Source: a virus
DNA length: 20,641 nucleotides
Strand: one strand, 5' to 3'
IMG/VR virus record: IMGVR_UViG_3300042991_000658
Span: 1 to 20,641 of that record
The position numbers were made by a program, and so were the translations under genes. The notes under the pieces are model-generated. The model was not told the origin of the DNA, did no database searches, and saw only the letters and a program-made list of their open reading frames with translations. How positions within the stretch are numbered: the first letter of the stretch is position 1; the number at the start of each line of letters is the position of its first letter. Shown one piece after another: positions 6,196 through 13,556 of the stretch.

Positions 6196-6248
6196 GGCCG
6201 TCCCGCAACCCAACGCGGACGGCCAGTCTTTTAATTGGGTTGCGGGAC
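6196..6248 (+). promoter_or_regulatory. Leader with two mutually exclusive hairpins
   Basis: Hairpin A pairs GGCCGTCC (6196-6203) with GGACGGCC (6217-6224). Hairpin B pairs GTCCCGCAACCCAA (6200-6213) with TTGGGTTGCGGGAC (6235-6248), a perfect 14-bp stem. The left arms overlap at 6200-6203 and the right arm of A lies in the loop of B, so only one can form at a time. The predicted transcript starts near 6196. This is the layout of an attenuator or RNA switch, though neither hairpin ends in a U-run. It could also be a DNA operator. Confidence 0.55.
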
Positions 6249-6268
6249 TCTCCCATAATGGAGTCGCA

Positions 6269-6520
6269 TTGCCAAACTCAGATGATCGCATTCAACAACT
6301 CGAAGATGAACTCACAGCCACGCGCTCTGAGCGCAATAAATATCACGCCGAACTGGTGGATATTCGTTTGTCGTCGCTTGAAGATGTCAAAGACGACCAT
6401 GAGAAACGTATCCGCCTGGTTGAAGAGGTGGCTACAAAATTTAACCTGGTTATGGCGTTATCCATCGGTGGGGGATCGTTATCTGCAATCGTTCTCTTGA
6501 AAACTTTGATAGGTATCTAA
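6269..6520 (+). CDS. Coiled-coil protein with C-terminal membrane helix (XhlA-like)
   Basis: About 83 aa with a TTG start at 6269, chosen because GGAG lies 5 nt upstream. A GTG at 6188 would start before the expected transcript and run through the leader hairpins. Residues 5-55 are heptad-like and charged (IQQLEDELTATRSERNKYHA), and a single membrane helix lies at about 59-80 with a glycine patch (SIGGGS). The design resembles small phage XhlA-type proteins, which cooperate with holins in lysis. A holin-like gene occurs downstream at 12601. The family match is by architecture, not by a diagnostic motif. Confidence 0.6.
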   Translation: MPNSDDRIQQLEDELTATRSERNKYHAELVDIRLSSLEDVKDDHEKRIRLVEEVATKFNLVMALSIGGGSLSAIVLLKTLIGI

Positions 6521-6524
6521 TCTA

Positions 6525-6866
6525 ATGGCCGCTAGGAAAGGCAACAAGAACGCATTCAAACACGGCATTTACTCCCGCGTCATCGCCGTCGATGATGAGG
6601 AAGATATGGCTGGAATGTCGGATGAAGACACAAAGGATGAGCTCGCATTGGCAAGAGCGAGACTGGCAAACGCGCTGACAGAATGCAAGGATTGCATAGA
6701 TCCAAAAGACAAGCTTGGTTGGGATTATGCCTGTCGTCATTGGACAGAGATCATCGCTGGGATGAAGTTTCGTAATGTGGACAAACGCCAGACTGAGAAC
6801 ATTGTTTTTACCAGTCTGATTGAAGCGGTCAGGGCCGCGAATGATAAGCAAAATGTTATACGTTGA
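6525..6866 (+). CDS. terS: Small terminase subunit-like protein
   Basis: This 113-aa protein starts MAARKGNKNAFKHGIYSRVI. The basic GNKNAFKHGIYS opening is common in small phage proteins encoded just before the large terminase. An acidic segment and helical stretches follow (DELALARARLANALTECKD). The small terminase would recognise packaging DNA and load the motor. It is immediately upstream of the large subunit, whose ATG overlaps its TGA. It is shorter than many TerS proteins and lacks an obvious N-terminal HTH, so the call leans on the opening motif and position. Confidence 0.7.
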   Translation: MAARKGNKNAFKHGIYSRVIAVDDEEDMAGMSDEDTKDELALARARLANALTECKDCIDPKDKLGWDYACRHWTEIIAGMKFRNVDKRQTENIVFTSLIEAVRAANDKQNVIR

Positions 6867-8344
6867 TGGAACTCACGAAGACCGCCAAACGACATATCCG
6901 CGAAGCCGCGACGAATGTCCGGCATTTTGCGAGAAGGTACATTGGTGTGATCCTGCGTCCGTACCAGGTCGAAGCGGCGCAAGCGATCATCGATTCGGTC
7001 TTTGCGCGCGACGGCCTGACGATTGTGGTCATTTTTTCGAGACAATCGGGCAAAGACGAAATGCTGGCATTGACTTTTTTGTTTTTGATGTTCCGTTTTT
7101 TCGAGTGGGGAATCGAGATGGTGTGCGCGCAACCGACATTCAAACCGCAGACGATTACCGCCATGGAGCGGTTGAAAAAGCGCGGCATGAATTTCGGGAA
7201 GAAGTTGGGGCGCACGGCGGGATACATCTTCCGACTTGGAGCGGCGCGCATGAGTTACTTTAGCGCAGAGCCGACTGCCAACGTGGTCAGCGCGACTGGC
7301 CGCCTAATCGTGGGCAACGAAGCCCAGGACATCGGCGCGGGAATTTGGGACGGAAAATTCTCGCCGATGGGCGCCAATGAGAACGCTACGAAAGTTTTGA
7401 GTGGCACGCGCTGGGTTGATGGTACGTTGCTCGAACGTGAATTGAAGATTGCCCTTGAACTTCAAAAGAGGGATGGCAGGCGGCGCGTGTTTATGGTGGA
7501 CGCGGATCAGGTGCGTAAGAGCAATCCATGGTATGGAAAATACGTGGATTCGGAAATCCTGAAACTCGGGCGGCAACATCCGCTGATCAAGAGTCAGTAC
7601 TTCAACGAATTGATTGATGCCAAAACTGGCATGTTTCCTGCCCGTCGTTTGGCGCTCATGCTTGGCGACCAACCGGCGCAAGCGGAGCCGATAGCGGGTC
7701 GTATTTACGCCATGACGGTTGACGTGGGCGGGCAGGATGAAGCCCTGATGAATCTGGATGGCATGGGCAACCCGGGGCGCGATTACGTGACCGCGGACAT
7801 CCATGACGTGGATCTGTCCAGCCTGGCGACATTGCAAGCCCCGATCTATCGGTGTGTGAATCGCACGTCATCGCAAGGCGTGAATCACGTGAATGTGTTC
7901 GGTGGATTGTGCGCGTTGATAGATGCCTGGAACATTCAGCATATTGTCATTGATGCAACCGGGGTGGGGGAGGGGTTGTGGGGCATGCTTGTCAAGAAAT
8001 ACCCGACTCGAGTCATTGCGGTCAAGTTTTCTCAGCAGGTGAAAAGTGAGATCGGCTACGCTTATCTGGGCGTGGTGGAAACGGGACGCTTTCGGGACTG
8101 CGCGCGCACCGAAGAAGTGCGGATGCAGTACGAGAAATGCCAGAGCGAGATATTGCCGGGGCCGGCGAAGACCATGCGATGGGGCGTGAAGGACGGGACG
8201 CGCGACCAGTCTACGGGACTGCTGGTACACGATGACTGGTTGCTGGCGGATAGCCTGGTGATTGAGTTGGATAAATTGGAGTGGATCGTTTCTACAAAAG
8301 CAGTGCAGGTGATTACCAACCAGGAGCGCGTCAATGTTCGCTAG
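6866..8344 (+). CDS. terL: Large terminase subunit (packaging ATPase/nuclease)
   Basis: This 492-aa motor protein should translocate DNA into the prohead and cut it. The Walker A-like loop is FSRQSGKDE (57-65), and LIVGNEAQDI (147-156) occupies the Walker B region with Glu152. The C-terminal RNase H-like nuclease shows D286 in TVDVGGQDE and D363 in VIDATGVGEGLW, with HDD at 455-457 as a possible third metal ligand. Length is typical of a complete TerL. ATG 6866 follows an in-frame TTG at 6863; both overlap the end of terS. The portal gene begins 11 bases before its stop. Confidence 0.92.
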   Translation: MELTKTAKRHIREAATNVRHFARRYIGVILRPYQVEAAQAIIDSVFARDGLTIVVIFSRQSGKDEMLALTFLFLMFRFFEWGIEMVCAQPTFKPQTITAMERLKKRGMNFGKKLGRTAGYIFRLGAARMSYFSAEPTANVVSATGRLIVGNEAQDIGAGIWDGKFSPMGANENATKVLSGTRWVDGTLLERELKIALELQKRDGRRRVFMVDADQVRKSNPWYGKYVDSEILKLGRQHPLIKSQYFNELIDAKTGMFPARRLALMLGDQPAQAEPIAGRIYAMTVDVGGQDEALMNLDGMGNPGRDYVTADIHDVDLSSLATLQAPIYRCVNRTSSQGVNHVNVFGGLCALIDAWNIQHIVIDATGVGEGLWGMLVKKYPTRVIAVKFSQQVKSEIGYAYLGVVETGRFRDCARTEEVRMQYEKCQSEILPGPAKTMRWGVKDGTRDQSTGLLVHDDWLLADSLVIELDKLEWIVSTKAVQVITNQERVNVR

Positions 8345-9653
8345 ATTTTTCAAGAAAACAATCCGAACGGTTACAAATGCGTTGTCTGTGGCAGAAACCG
8401 AAAGCACTATCACGAAAGGGGCATCGGTTTGGAAAAGCATGTTCCGTGACCGCGCCAACTGGTCGCGCTCTGATTTATTGACGCAATGCTTCAATGCCTG
8501 GCGCTCAAACCCAATCGCAAAGCGTTTGGTGGAAATCACCACTGAATTTGTGATCGGTGACGGACTGGTATTCAAGTCTACAAACAAGCGCGCAAATAAA
8601 TTCGTAAAACGCCTGACCAGTGATCCGCTCAACGACTTCGAAGCGCAGATCCCTGAATGGTGTAACGAGACCTGGCGCGGGGGTGACTTGTTCCTCGTTG
8701 GCAAGTCTGACGCGGGCGGCATGACCTACTGGCGCGGCTTTCCAGCTGAAGGCATACAACAGATTGTGACCAAAAGCAATGATTACCGTCAGCCTGAGTT
8801 TTTCCAGACCGGCGCAATCGAAGGCGAAGGTTTTCCGGCCTATCAGAAAGGGATGAAGGCGGGCACGGAATTCATGCTTCATTTCCCACTTAATCGACCA
8901 GTGGGAAGTGTCTTCGGAGAATCCGACCTGGCTTCAGTAGTTTATTGGATCGGGTTGTATCAGCAATGGCTACAAGATCGTGCTACGCTCAATTATTTCC
9001 GTTCTCTCTTTTCGTGGATCGTCAAGAAGGCTTTCGCCAACAATACAGAAAAAGAAGCCTACATCAAGACCGCGCCACAACCCAAGCCAGGCTCGATCAT
9101 GTACGTTGACCCGGATGAAGAATGGGAAACGAAAGCGCCCGCCCTGGATGCCCAGGATGCAGAGAAGGACGGCCTGTCTATTAAGCGCATGATTGCCATC
9201 GGCTTTCAAGTGCCAATGCACTACCTGGCCGAATCCGAAGGTTCCACTCGCACCACTGCTGAAGCGGCCGGTACACCCACGTTCAAACGTTTCAAGTCAC
9301 GCCAGAAATTTATTGTCAAAGCCATTCAGCGCGTGCTCGAAGTCTCGTGGGAAATTTTTGCTCCTTCCGGCTACGGTGATATTACATTTGAGATCGAATA
9401 TCCCGACATCACCGAGAAAGATAACGCCAACCTTGCCCTCGGTGTCCAGCGTATCGTGACAGCCTTCATGCCGCTCTACAATGCCAGGATTGTGACCTAC
9501 GAAGAATTTATCCGCTTGGTCTATCGTTTCCTGGCTGAGACGCCGCCAGAGAAACTGCCAAATCCTGACGCCATCATTGCAAATGTGCCCGCCGCACCAG
9601 ACACCGCGCCAGCCGATCCAGAACCGAAGCCAGTCGAGGAGAATGAGGAATGA
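8334..9653 (+). CDS. Phage portal protein
   Basis: This 439-aa protein should form the dodecameric channel at one capsid vertex, bound by the terminase during packaging. Features fit the SPP1/HK97 portal group: a helical N-terminal part (WRSNPIAKRLVEITTEFVIG), a central beta-rich region, SVFGESDLASVVYWIGLYQQ, and FQVPMHYLAESEGSTRTTAE followed by a long helix, as in the portal stem and crown. The C-terminus is Pro/Glu rich. The gene sits between terL and the capsid fusion, with overlaps at both ends, the canonical order. Length is normal, with no sign of damage. Confidence 0.88.
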   Translation: MFARFFKKTIRTVTNALSVAETESTITKGASVWKSMFRDRANWSRSDLLTQCFNAWRSNPIAKRLVEITTEFVIGDGLVFKSTNKRANKFVKRLTSDPLNDFEAQIPEWCNETWRGGDLFLVGKSDAGGMTYWRGFPAEGIQQIVTKSNDYRQPEFFQTGAIEGEGFPAYQKGMKAGTEFMLHFPLNRPVGSVFGESDLASVVYWIGLYQQWLQDRATLNYFRSLFSWIVKKAFANNTEKEAYIKTAPQPKPGSIMYVDPDEEWETKAPALDAQDAEKDGLSIKRMIAIGFQVPMHYLAESEGSTRTTAEAAGTPTFKRFKSRQKFIVKAIQRVLEVSWEIFAPSGYGDITFEIEYPDITEKDNANLALGVQRIVTAFMPLYNARIVTYEEFIRLVYRFLAETPPEKLPNPDAIIANVPAAPDTAPADPEPKPVEENEE

Positions 9654-11755
9654 AAAAGACAGAACCAATTGCCATGTTTTCCGAAGTCCTGTATACCGCG
9701 CCGCCTGCCGTCACGAACAGGGTACAAATGCTGGCCGACATCGAAAGCGGCGCGCTGGAATTCATCGAGTTCGTTGCGAATGTTTATCGCTTTGTGGATA
9801 ATCGTAATCATATGACCTTTTACGAAAAGGATTTACCTGCGCTGGCCGCTTCATACGTAAACATGCCGTTCCTGCGCGACCACGACTTCTACAACCTGGA
9901 CTCACGTGATGGCGTTGTCAAAGAGTCACAGCTCGAAGCCGGCAGTTTCATTCAGAAAATTCGCCTGACCACTCGCAAGGGCATGACTGATTACGTGGAA
10001 GGCCGCATAGACCGCTTTTCCATCTCGTGGCACTTCGATGATATTGACTGCTCCATCTGCGGAACATCGTGGTTTGGGTGTACGCACAACCCGGGGCAGA
10101 AGTATAAATCTAATGGCAAGGAGGAAGTATGTAACCTGATCTATGTTAATCCCAAAGGCAAGGAGACAAGCGCGGTCAACGCGCCGGCCATAGACGGCAC
10201 TCAAATCATTTCCCAACTCAGCACAATCAGGAGCGATCCAATGTTACGAAAATCTTTGTTCAATTTCAGCCCTGACGGTGACGGCGGCGATGCTTCGCAC
10301 CCTGTTGAAGATGCCGCCCTGAACGACCGTCTCAAAAAGAACGTTGCCGCCATGGAGTCTTTTCTCCAGGTGACCGACGCTCAGAAGATCGCCGATGAGC
10401 AGATGGCGAAGTCTAACGCAATCCTCGCCCAACAGTGCGGTATCCTGCTCAATGCCGCCTTGCAGGTTGCCAACCTGCCCGAGCCCACCGAGAAGCGCAT
10501 CCGCGCGCAATTCAAAGATAAGGTCTTTGAAGCCGCCGAATTGCAAACGACCATTGACGGCGCGCGCGAGGAGATCAGCGCCATCATGGGCAGTGGCGCT
10601 GTTTCGGATGGCGGAGTCCGTATCCGCTCGATGTTCAACAGCGACGAGCACCTGCAGGCCGCCGTGGATGACCTGCTCGGCGCGCCGCGTGACACGGGCA
10701 AAGAGTCGTTGAAGGCCGCGCGCTTGTCGGGCATCAAGGAACTCTATCTTGGCCTGACCGGTGACATTGACTTCCACGGCGGCATCTTCCCGTCTCAACG
10801 CAACCCGGCCTTTTCTAGCACCACGCTCAACTTCCCCTACCTGGTGAAGAACGCCCTCAACAAAGCCATCGTGAACGCCTGGGACAGCCTGGCCGAAGCC
10901 TATGGCTGGTGGGAAGCCTTTACCACCATCGAAAAGTTCGACAGTCTCAACGATGTCACCTGGATGGTGGTCGGCACGATTGCCAGCCTGCCCGAAGTTG
11001 GCGAAGGCGAAGAGTACAGCGAATTGAAGATGGGCGATGTCGGCGAAGTGTCGGCCTTCGTGAAATACGGCGGCTACCTGGAATTCACGCTCGAATTGCT
11101 CGACCGTGACAACACTGGCAAGATTCGCAAAGCGCCGAAAGAGATCGCTTTCGCCGCGCGTCGTAACGTCTCCGAACAGATCGCCGCGCTGTTCACCATG
11201 AACAGCGGAGCGGGTCCGCTCTGCGCAGATACCGGCTATGCTTTCAACGCCACCGCCCTTACCACCCTCGGCGGACACGCCAACCTGCTCACCGCCGCAC
11301 TGGACGCCACCGCTTTCAAAGCCATCCGCACGAAGATGTACAACCAGCCCATGCTTGTTTCCCAGGACTTGCTCGGCACTGGCAAGAAACAGGCCGTCTA
11401 TCCGAAGTATGTCGTCATCCCAGAAATTCTCTCGGACACGGCCTACGACCTGTTCAAAAACGAGTGGTTGACGACCGACAACAAGCACAGCAAAAACATC
11501 AACTTCCGCCGTTGCGAACCCATCGTCTGCCCCGAGTTCACAGACGAGACCGACTACGTCTCCATCGCGCCGAAAGAAATGTTCCCGTCCATCATGCTCG
11601 GTCATCGCTTCGGCCTCGCGCCCGAAGTGTTCATTGCTGGCAATGAAACCGACGCGGCCATGTTCGAGAACGATGCCTCGCGCGTCAAAGTACGCCACTT
11701 CCTGGCGAAAGGCCTTGCTAACTGGCGCGCCATCGTCAAATCCAACGTGGCATAG
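9650..11755 (+). CDS. Protease-scaffold-major capsid fusion protein
   Basis: This 701-aa protein appears to join three functions that are usually separate. Residues 1-190 resemble a prohead protease: NMPFLRDHDFYNLDSRDGVV supplies His78, IDRFSISW supplies Ser124, and a C134/C137/C144/H146 cluster (CSICG, CTHNPGQ) may bind metal. Residues about 220-345 are helical and charged, as in a scaffold (delta) domain. Residues about 350-701 look like an HK97-fold capsid protein of the Mu gpT type (EYSELKMGDVGEVSAFVKYG). The ATG overlaps the portal stop as ATGA. No internal stop splits the regions. Maturation would need cleavage inside this chain. Confidence 0.82.
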   Translation: MKKTEPIAMFSEVLYTAPPAVTNRVQMLADIESGALEFIEFVANVYRFVDNRNHMTFYEKDLPALAASYVNMPFLRDHDFYNLDSRDGVVKESQLEAGSFIQKIRLTTRKGMTDYVEGRIDRFSISWHFDDIDCSICGTSWFGCTHNPGQKYKSNGKEEVCNLIYVNPKGKETSAVNAPAIDGTQIISQLSTIRSDPMLRKSLFNFSPDGDGGDASHPVEDAALNDRLKKNVAAMESFLQVTDAQKIADEQMAKSNAILAQQCGILLNAALQVANLPEPTEKRIRAQFKDKVFEAAELQTTIDGAREEISAIMGSGAVSDGGVRIRSMFNSDEHLQAAVDDLLGAPRDTGKESLKAARLSGIKELYLGLTGDIDFHGGIFPSQRNPAFSSTTLNFPYLVKNALNKAIVNAWDSLAEAYGWWEAFTTIEKFDSLNDVTWMVVGTIASLPEVGEGEEYSELKMGDVGEVSAFVKYGGYLEFTLELLDRDNTGKIRKAPKEIAFAARRNVSEQIAALFTMNSGAGPLCADTGYAFNATALTTLGGHANLLTAALDATAFKAIRTKMYNQPMLVSQDLLGTGKKQAVYPKYVVIPEILSDTAYDLFKNEWLTTDNKHSKNINFRRCEPIVCPEFTDETDYVSIAPKEMFPSIMLGHRFGLAPEVFIAGNETDAAMFENDASRVKVRHFLAKGLANWRAIVKSNVA

Positions 11756-11763
11756 GTGAAACG

Positions 11764-12012
11764 ATGAACGTCAAACTCTTGCAAGCCTTTGCCACGACTC
11801 GCAAAGCGATTGTCGTTGACTTTCGTGAACAGGAAGACAAGTCTGTGACTTTCGTCCTGTCTAACGGTCAGAAATTGACCATGACCGACGCGCAATTGCA
11901 AACCGCCGTCGATGAAGTCGCGCTGAAATTGCACGCAGAAGAAGCGGCCAGCGCGGCGGCCTTAGAAGCGCTGACGGCGAAGGCTAAAAAACACGCCGGA
12001 AAAAAGGAGTAA
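11764..12012 (+). CDS. Small virion-operon protein, unknown
   Basis: This 82-aa protein has a strand-rich first half (KAIVVDFREQEDKSVTFVLS) and an alanine- and lysine-rich helical tail ending KAKKHAGKKE. It lies directly between the capsid fusion and a probable structural protein, where phages often encode head decoration or joining proteins. No family is recognised. The ribosome-binding site is weak (GGTG), so expression may depend on read-through from the capsid gene 8 bases away. Confidence 0.7.
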   Translation: MNVKLLQAFATTRKAIVVDFREQEDKSVTFVLSNGQKLTMTDAQLQTAVDEVALKLHAEEAASAAALEALTAKAKKHAGKKE

Positions 12013-12015
12013 GTC

Positions 12016-12543
12016 ATGTCCCGCAATAACCACAACTTCTACAAGTGGATTCCCGCCAACAAATTTCACTACGTGACCGGCACCTGGGCAATGACCGCCG
12101 GACCGGTGGCAGGCACAATCGCGCATCGTAAGACTGCCGGTGCGGAAACGTCTGTCATCAGCATCCCGATTGATTTGCCGTCCAACGCCAAAGGCAACGC
12201 GGGCAGTCTGATCAAGTCCATCTCGGTGGACTTCGAGATCACCGTTGCCGCGTTGACCACGCTGACCGCCGTGCTGAACAAGATCACGCGCGGCGAGGAT
12301 GGCGCGGCGGCCACCGTGACTGCCATCACAACGTGGGATTACGATACCGGTCACGATTCCGCCGCCGAACGTGTGGACGTTGACCAGCACCGCATGACCA
12401 TCACGCCCAACTCGCCCACGTCCAATCCGGGCATCTGGATTGACGATGAAGACGAGTACGTGTTGCAGTTGACCGCGGTCTGTGCCGCTACTTCTGTGCT
12501 CGAGTTCCTGGGCGCGGTCGTGAAATATTGGGATGTTGGATAG
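12016..12543 (+). CDS. Probable virion structural protein
   Basis: This 175-aa protein is rich in beta-strand-like, Thr/Ala/Val stretches (VDFEITVAALTTLTAVLNKI) and ends LEFLGAVVKYWDVG, which looks like a beta-sandwich protein. GGAG lies 6 nt before the ATG and the gap to the upstream gene is 3 bases. Its position after the capsid suggests a head decoration or capsid-stabilising protein. No specific family motif is seen. The low cysteine count and even composition fit a structural role, but this is inference. Confidence 0.68.
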   Translation: MSRNNHNFYKWIPANKFHYVTGTWAMTAGPVAGTIAHRKTAGAETSVISIPIDLPSNAKGNAGSLIKSISVDFEITVAALTTLTAVLNKITRGEDGAAATVTAITTWDYDTGHDSAAERVDVDQHRMTITPNSPTSNPGIWIDDEDEYVLQLTAVCAATSVLEFLGAVVKYWDVG

Positions 12544-12600
12544 TCCCATCTTCAAGAATTTCCTCGCTGGCGCAAGTCAGCGGGGAAATGAAAGGACATC

Positions 12601-12783
12601 ATGAAACCCTTCTACCAGTCCAAGACCCTTTGGTTCAACCTGCTTACCATCCTGGTTGCAGTCGCGGCCCTGTTTGGATGGGACACCTTCGAGCCGAGCG
12701 CTACCACACAGGAAATCGTGTTGTTGGCGGTTGGCGTGATCAATCTCATCCTGCGCCTGCTCACCAAGTCTGAAATTGCCTGA
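12601..12783 (+). CDS. Holin-like small membrane protein
   Basis: This 60-aa protein begins MKPFYQSKTLWFNLLTILVA. It has two membrane helices at about 10-27 and 38-54 separated by a short acidic loop, and ends in LRLLTKSEIA. The SKTLWFNLLT...VVAVINLILRLLTK pattern is common to small phage proteins annotated as holins. AAAGGAC lies 4 nt before the ATG. It would open the membrane at the end of infection, but no endolysin is recognisable nearby. Confidence 0.72.
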   Translation: MKPFYQSKTLWFNLLTILVAVAALFGWDTFEPSATTQEIVLLAVGVINLILRLLTKSEIA

Positions 12784-12811
12784 AAAGCGGTTCGCGCCCC
12801 TTCTCCCCAAG

Positions 12812-12836
12812 CCCCTGATAATCGAATTATCAGGGG
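12812..12836. terminator. Perfect 11-bp hairpin after the holin-like gene
   Basis: CCCCTGATAAT (12812-12822) and ATTATCAGGGG (12826-12836) pair perfectly around CGA. There is no U-run on either strand, so it may be an mRNA stabiliser, a processing site or a factor-dependent terminator rather than an intrinsic terminator. Confidence 0.5.
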
Positions 12837-12913
12837 CAAGGACGCACGCAATTATCAAATCCGAGTAATCTACTGCATAGGTCATAATAAATGCGTAGAA
12901 AGGCCGTTTTCCC

Positions 12914-13534
12914 ATGACTACGCTCACCGACTTTCTCACAAAAACCGCGCAAATTCTGGCTGATCCATCTTACGGCAAATTCGATACCACCGAGTTGACC
13001 CAGGCCGTCCGCCAGGCGTTGGCCGATTACGATTCCCGCCGCCCTGCAAAATCGGTTCAGGTTCACGAAGCGGACGGCTTGCGCAGGCAAGTACTCGATG
13101 TGGATTTCCAGCCGATTGATATTCTAGGTGTGGAGGAGTATGACGACGACCCGAGTCGTGATAACGAGATTGCGTTCCTGCCTGAATACGTGGACGGTCA
13201 ATGGCAATTCGAGACCGATCCCGCCATCACTGCCGGCACGTCGCTTAACATAAAATATTCCGCGTCCAATACCATCCTGAATTTGGATGATGGCGGTGTA
13301 ACCACTATTTTGATTGGGGACTTTGAAGCCTTCTGCATCGGCGCGGCGGGATATGCCTTACTCAGCCGCTCCATTGATAAAAGCGAGAGCATCAATCTTC
13401 AGGAGGGCGTGCAAGCGGCACTTGAAAAAACCGCTAATCAACACCTCAACCTTTTTAGAAAACTGACACCCGCCATCAAAGCGGGGGCAACTCTTTCTCA
13501 TTCGCCTTACACCATACCAGCAGTTAGATTCTAA
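12914..13534 (+). CDS. Head-tail connector-like protein
   Basis: This 206-aa protein has a helical start (MTTLTDFLTKTAQILADPSY) with KFDTTELTQAVRQALADYDS, resembling head-completion or adaptor proteins, which begin with a D....(F/Y)....l..ai..A..dy pattern. The middle is beta-rich, and the C-terminal third has a long helix (EGVQAALEKTANQHLNLFRK). In that role it would form a ring under the portal and receive a tail. GAAAGG lies about 10 nt before the ATG. The assignment rests on layout and gene order; a minor structural protein is the alternative. Confidence 0.55.
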   Translation: MTTLTDFLTKTAQILADPSYGKFDTTELTQAVRQALADYDSRRPAKSVQVHEADGLRRQVLDVDFQPIDILGVEEYDDDPSRDNEIAFLPEYVDGQWQFETDPAITAGTSLNIKYSASNTILNLDDGGVTTILIGDFEAFCIGAAGYALLSRSIDKSESINLQEGVQAALEKTANQHLNLFRKLTPAIKAGATLSHSPYTIPAVRF

Positions 13535-13556
13535 TGCGCAGCATGCGGGGTACCTA

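Noticed and set aside
6188-6268. GTG 6188 as start of the XhlA-like protein
   Set aside because: It lies at or before the predicted transcript start, has no ribosome-binding site and would place both leader hairpins in the coding region. TTG 6269 has GGAG at good spacing.
10244-11698. 484-codon frame opposite the capsid gene
   Set aside because: It is antisense to a well-supported capsid fusion, and its composition (Gly, Val, Arg, Phe) is that of a shadow frame in GC-biased codons.
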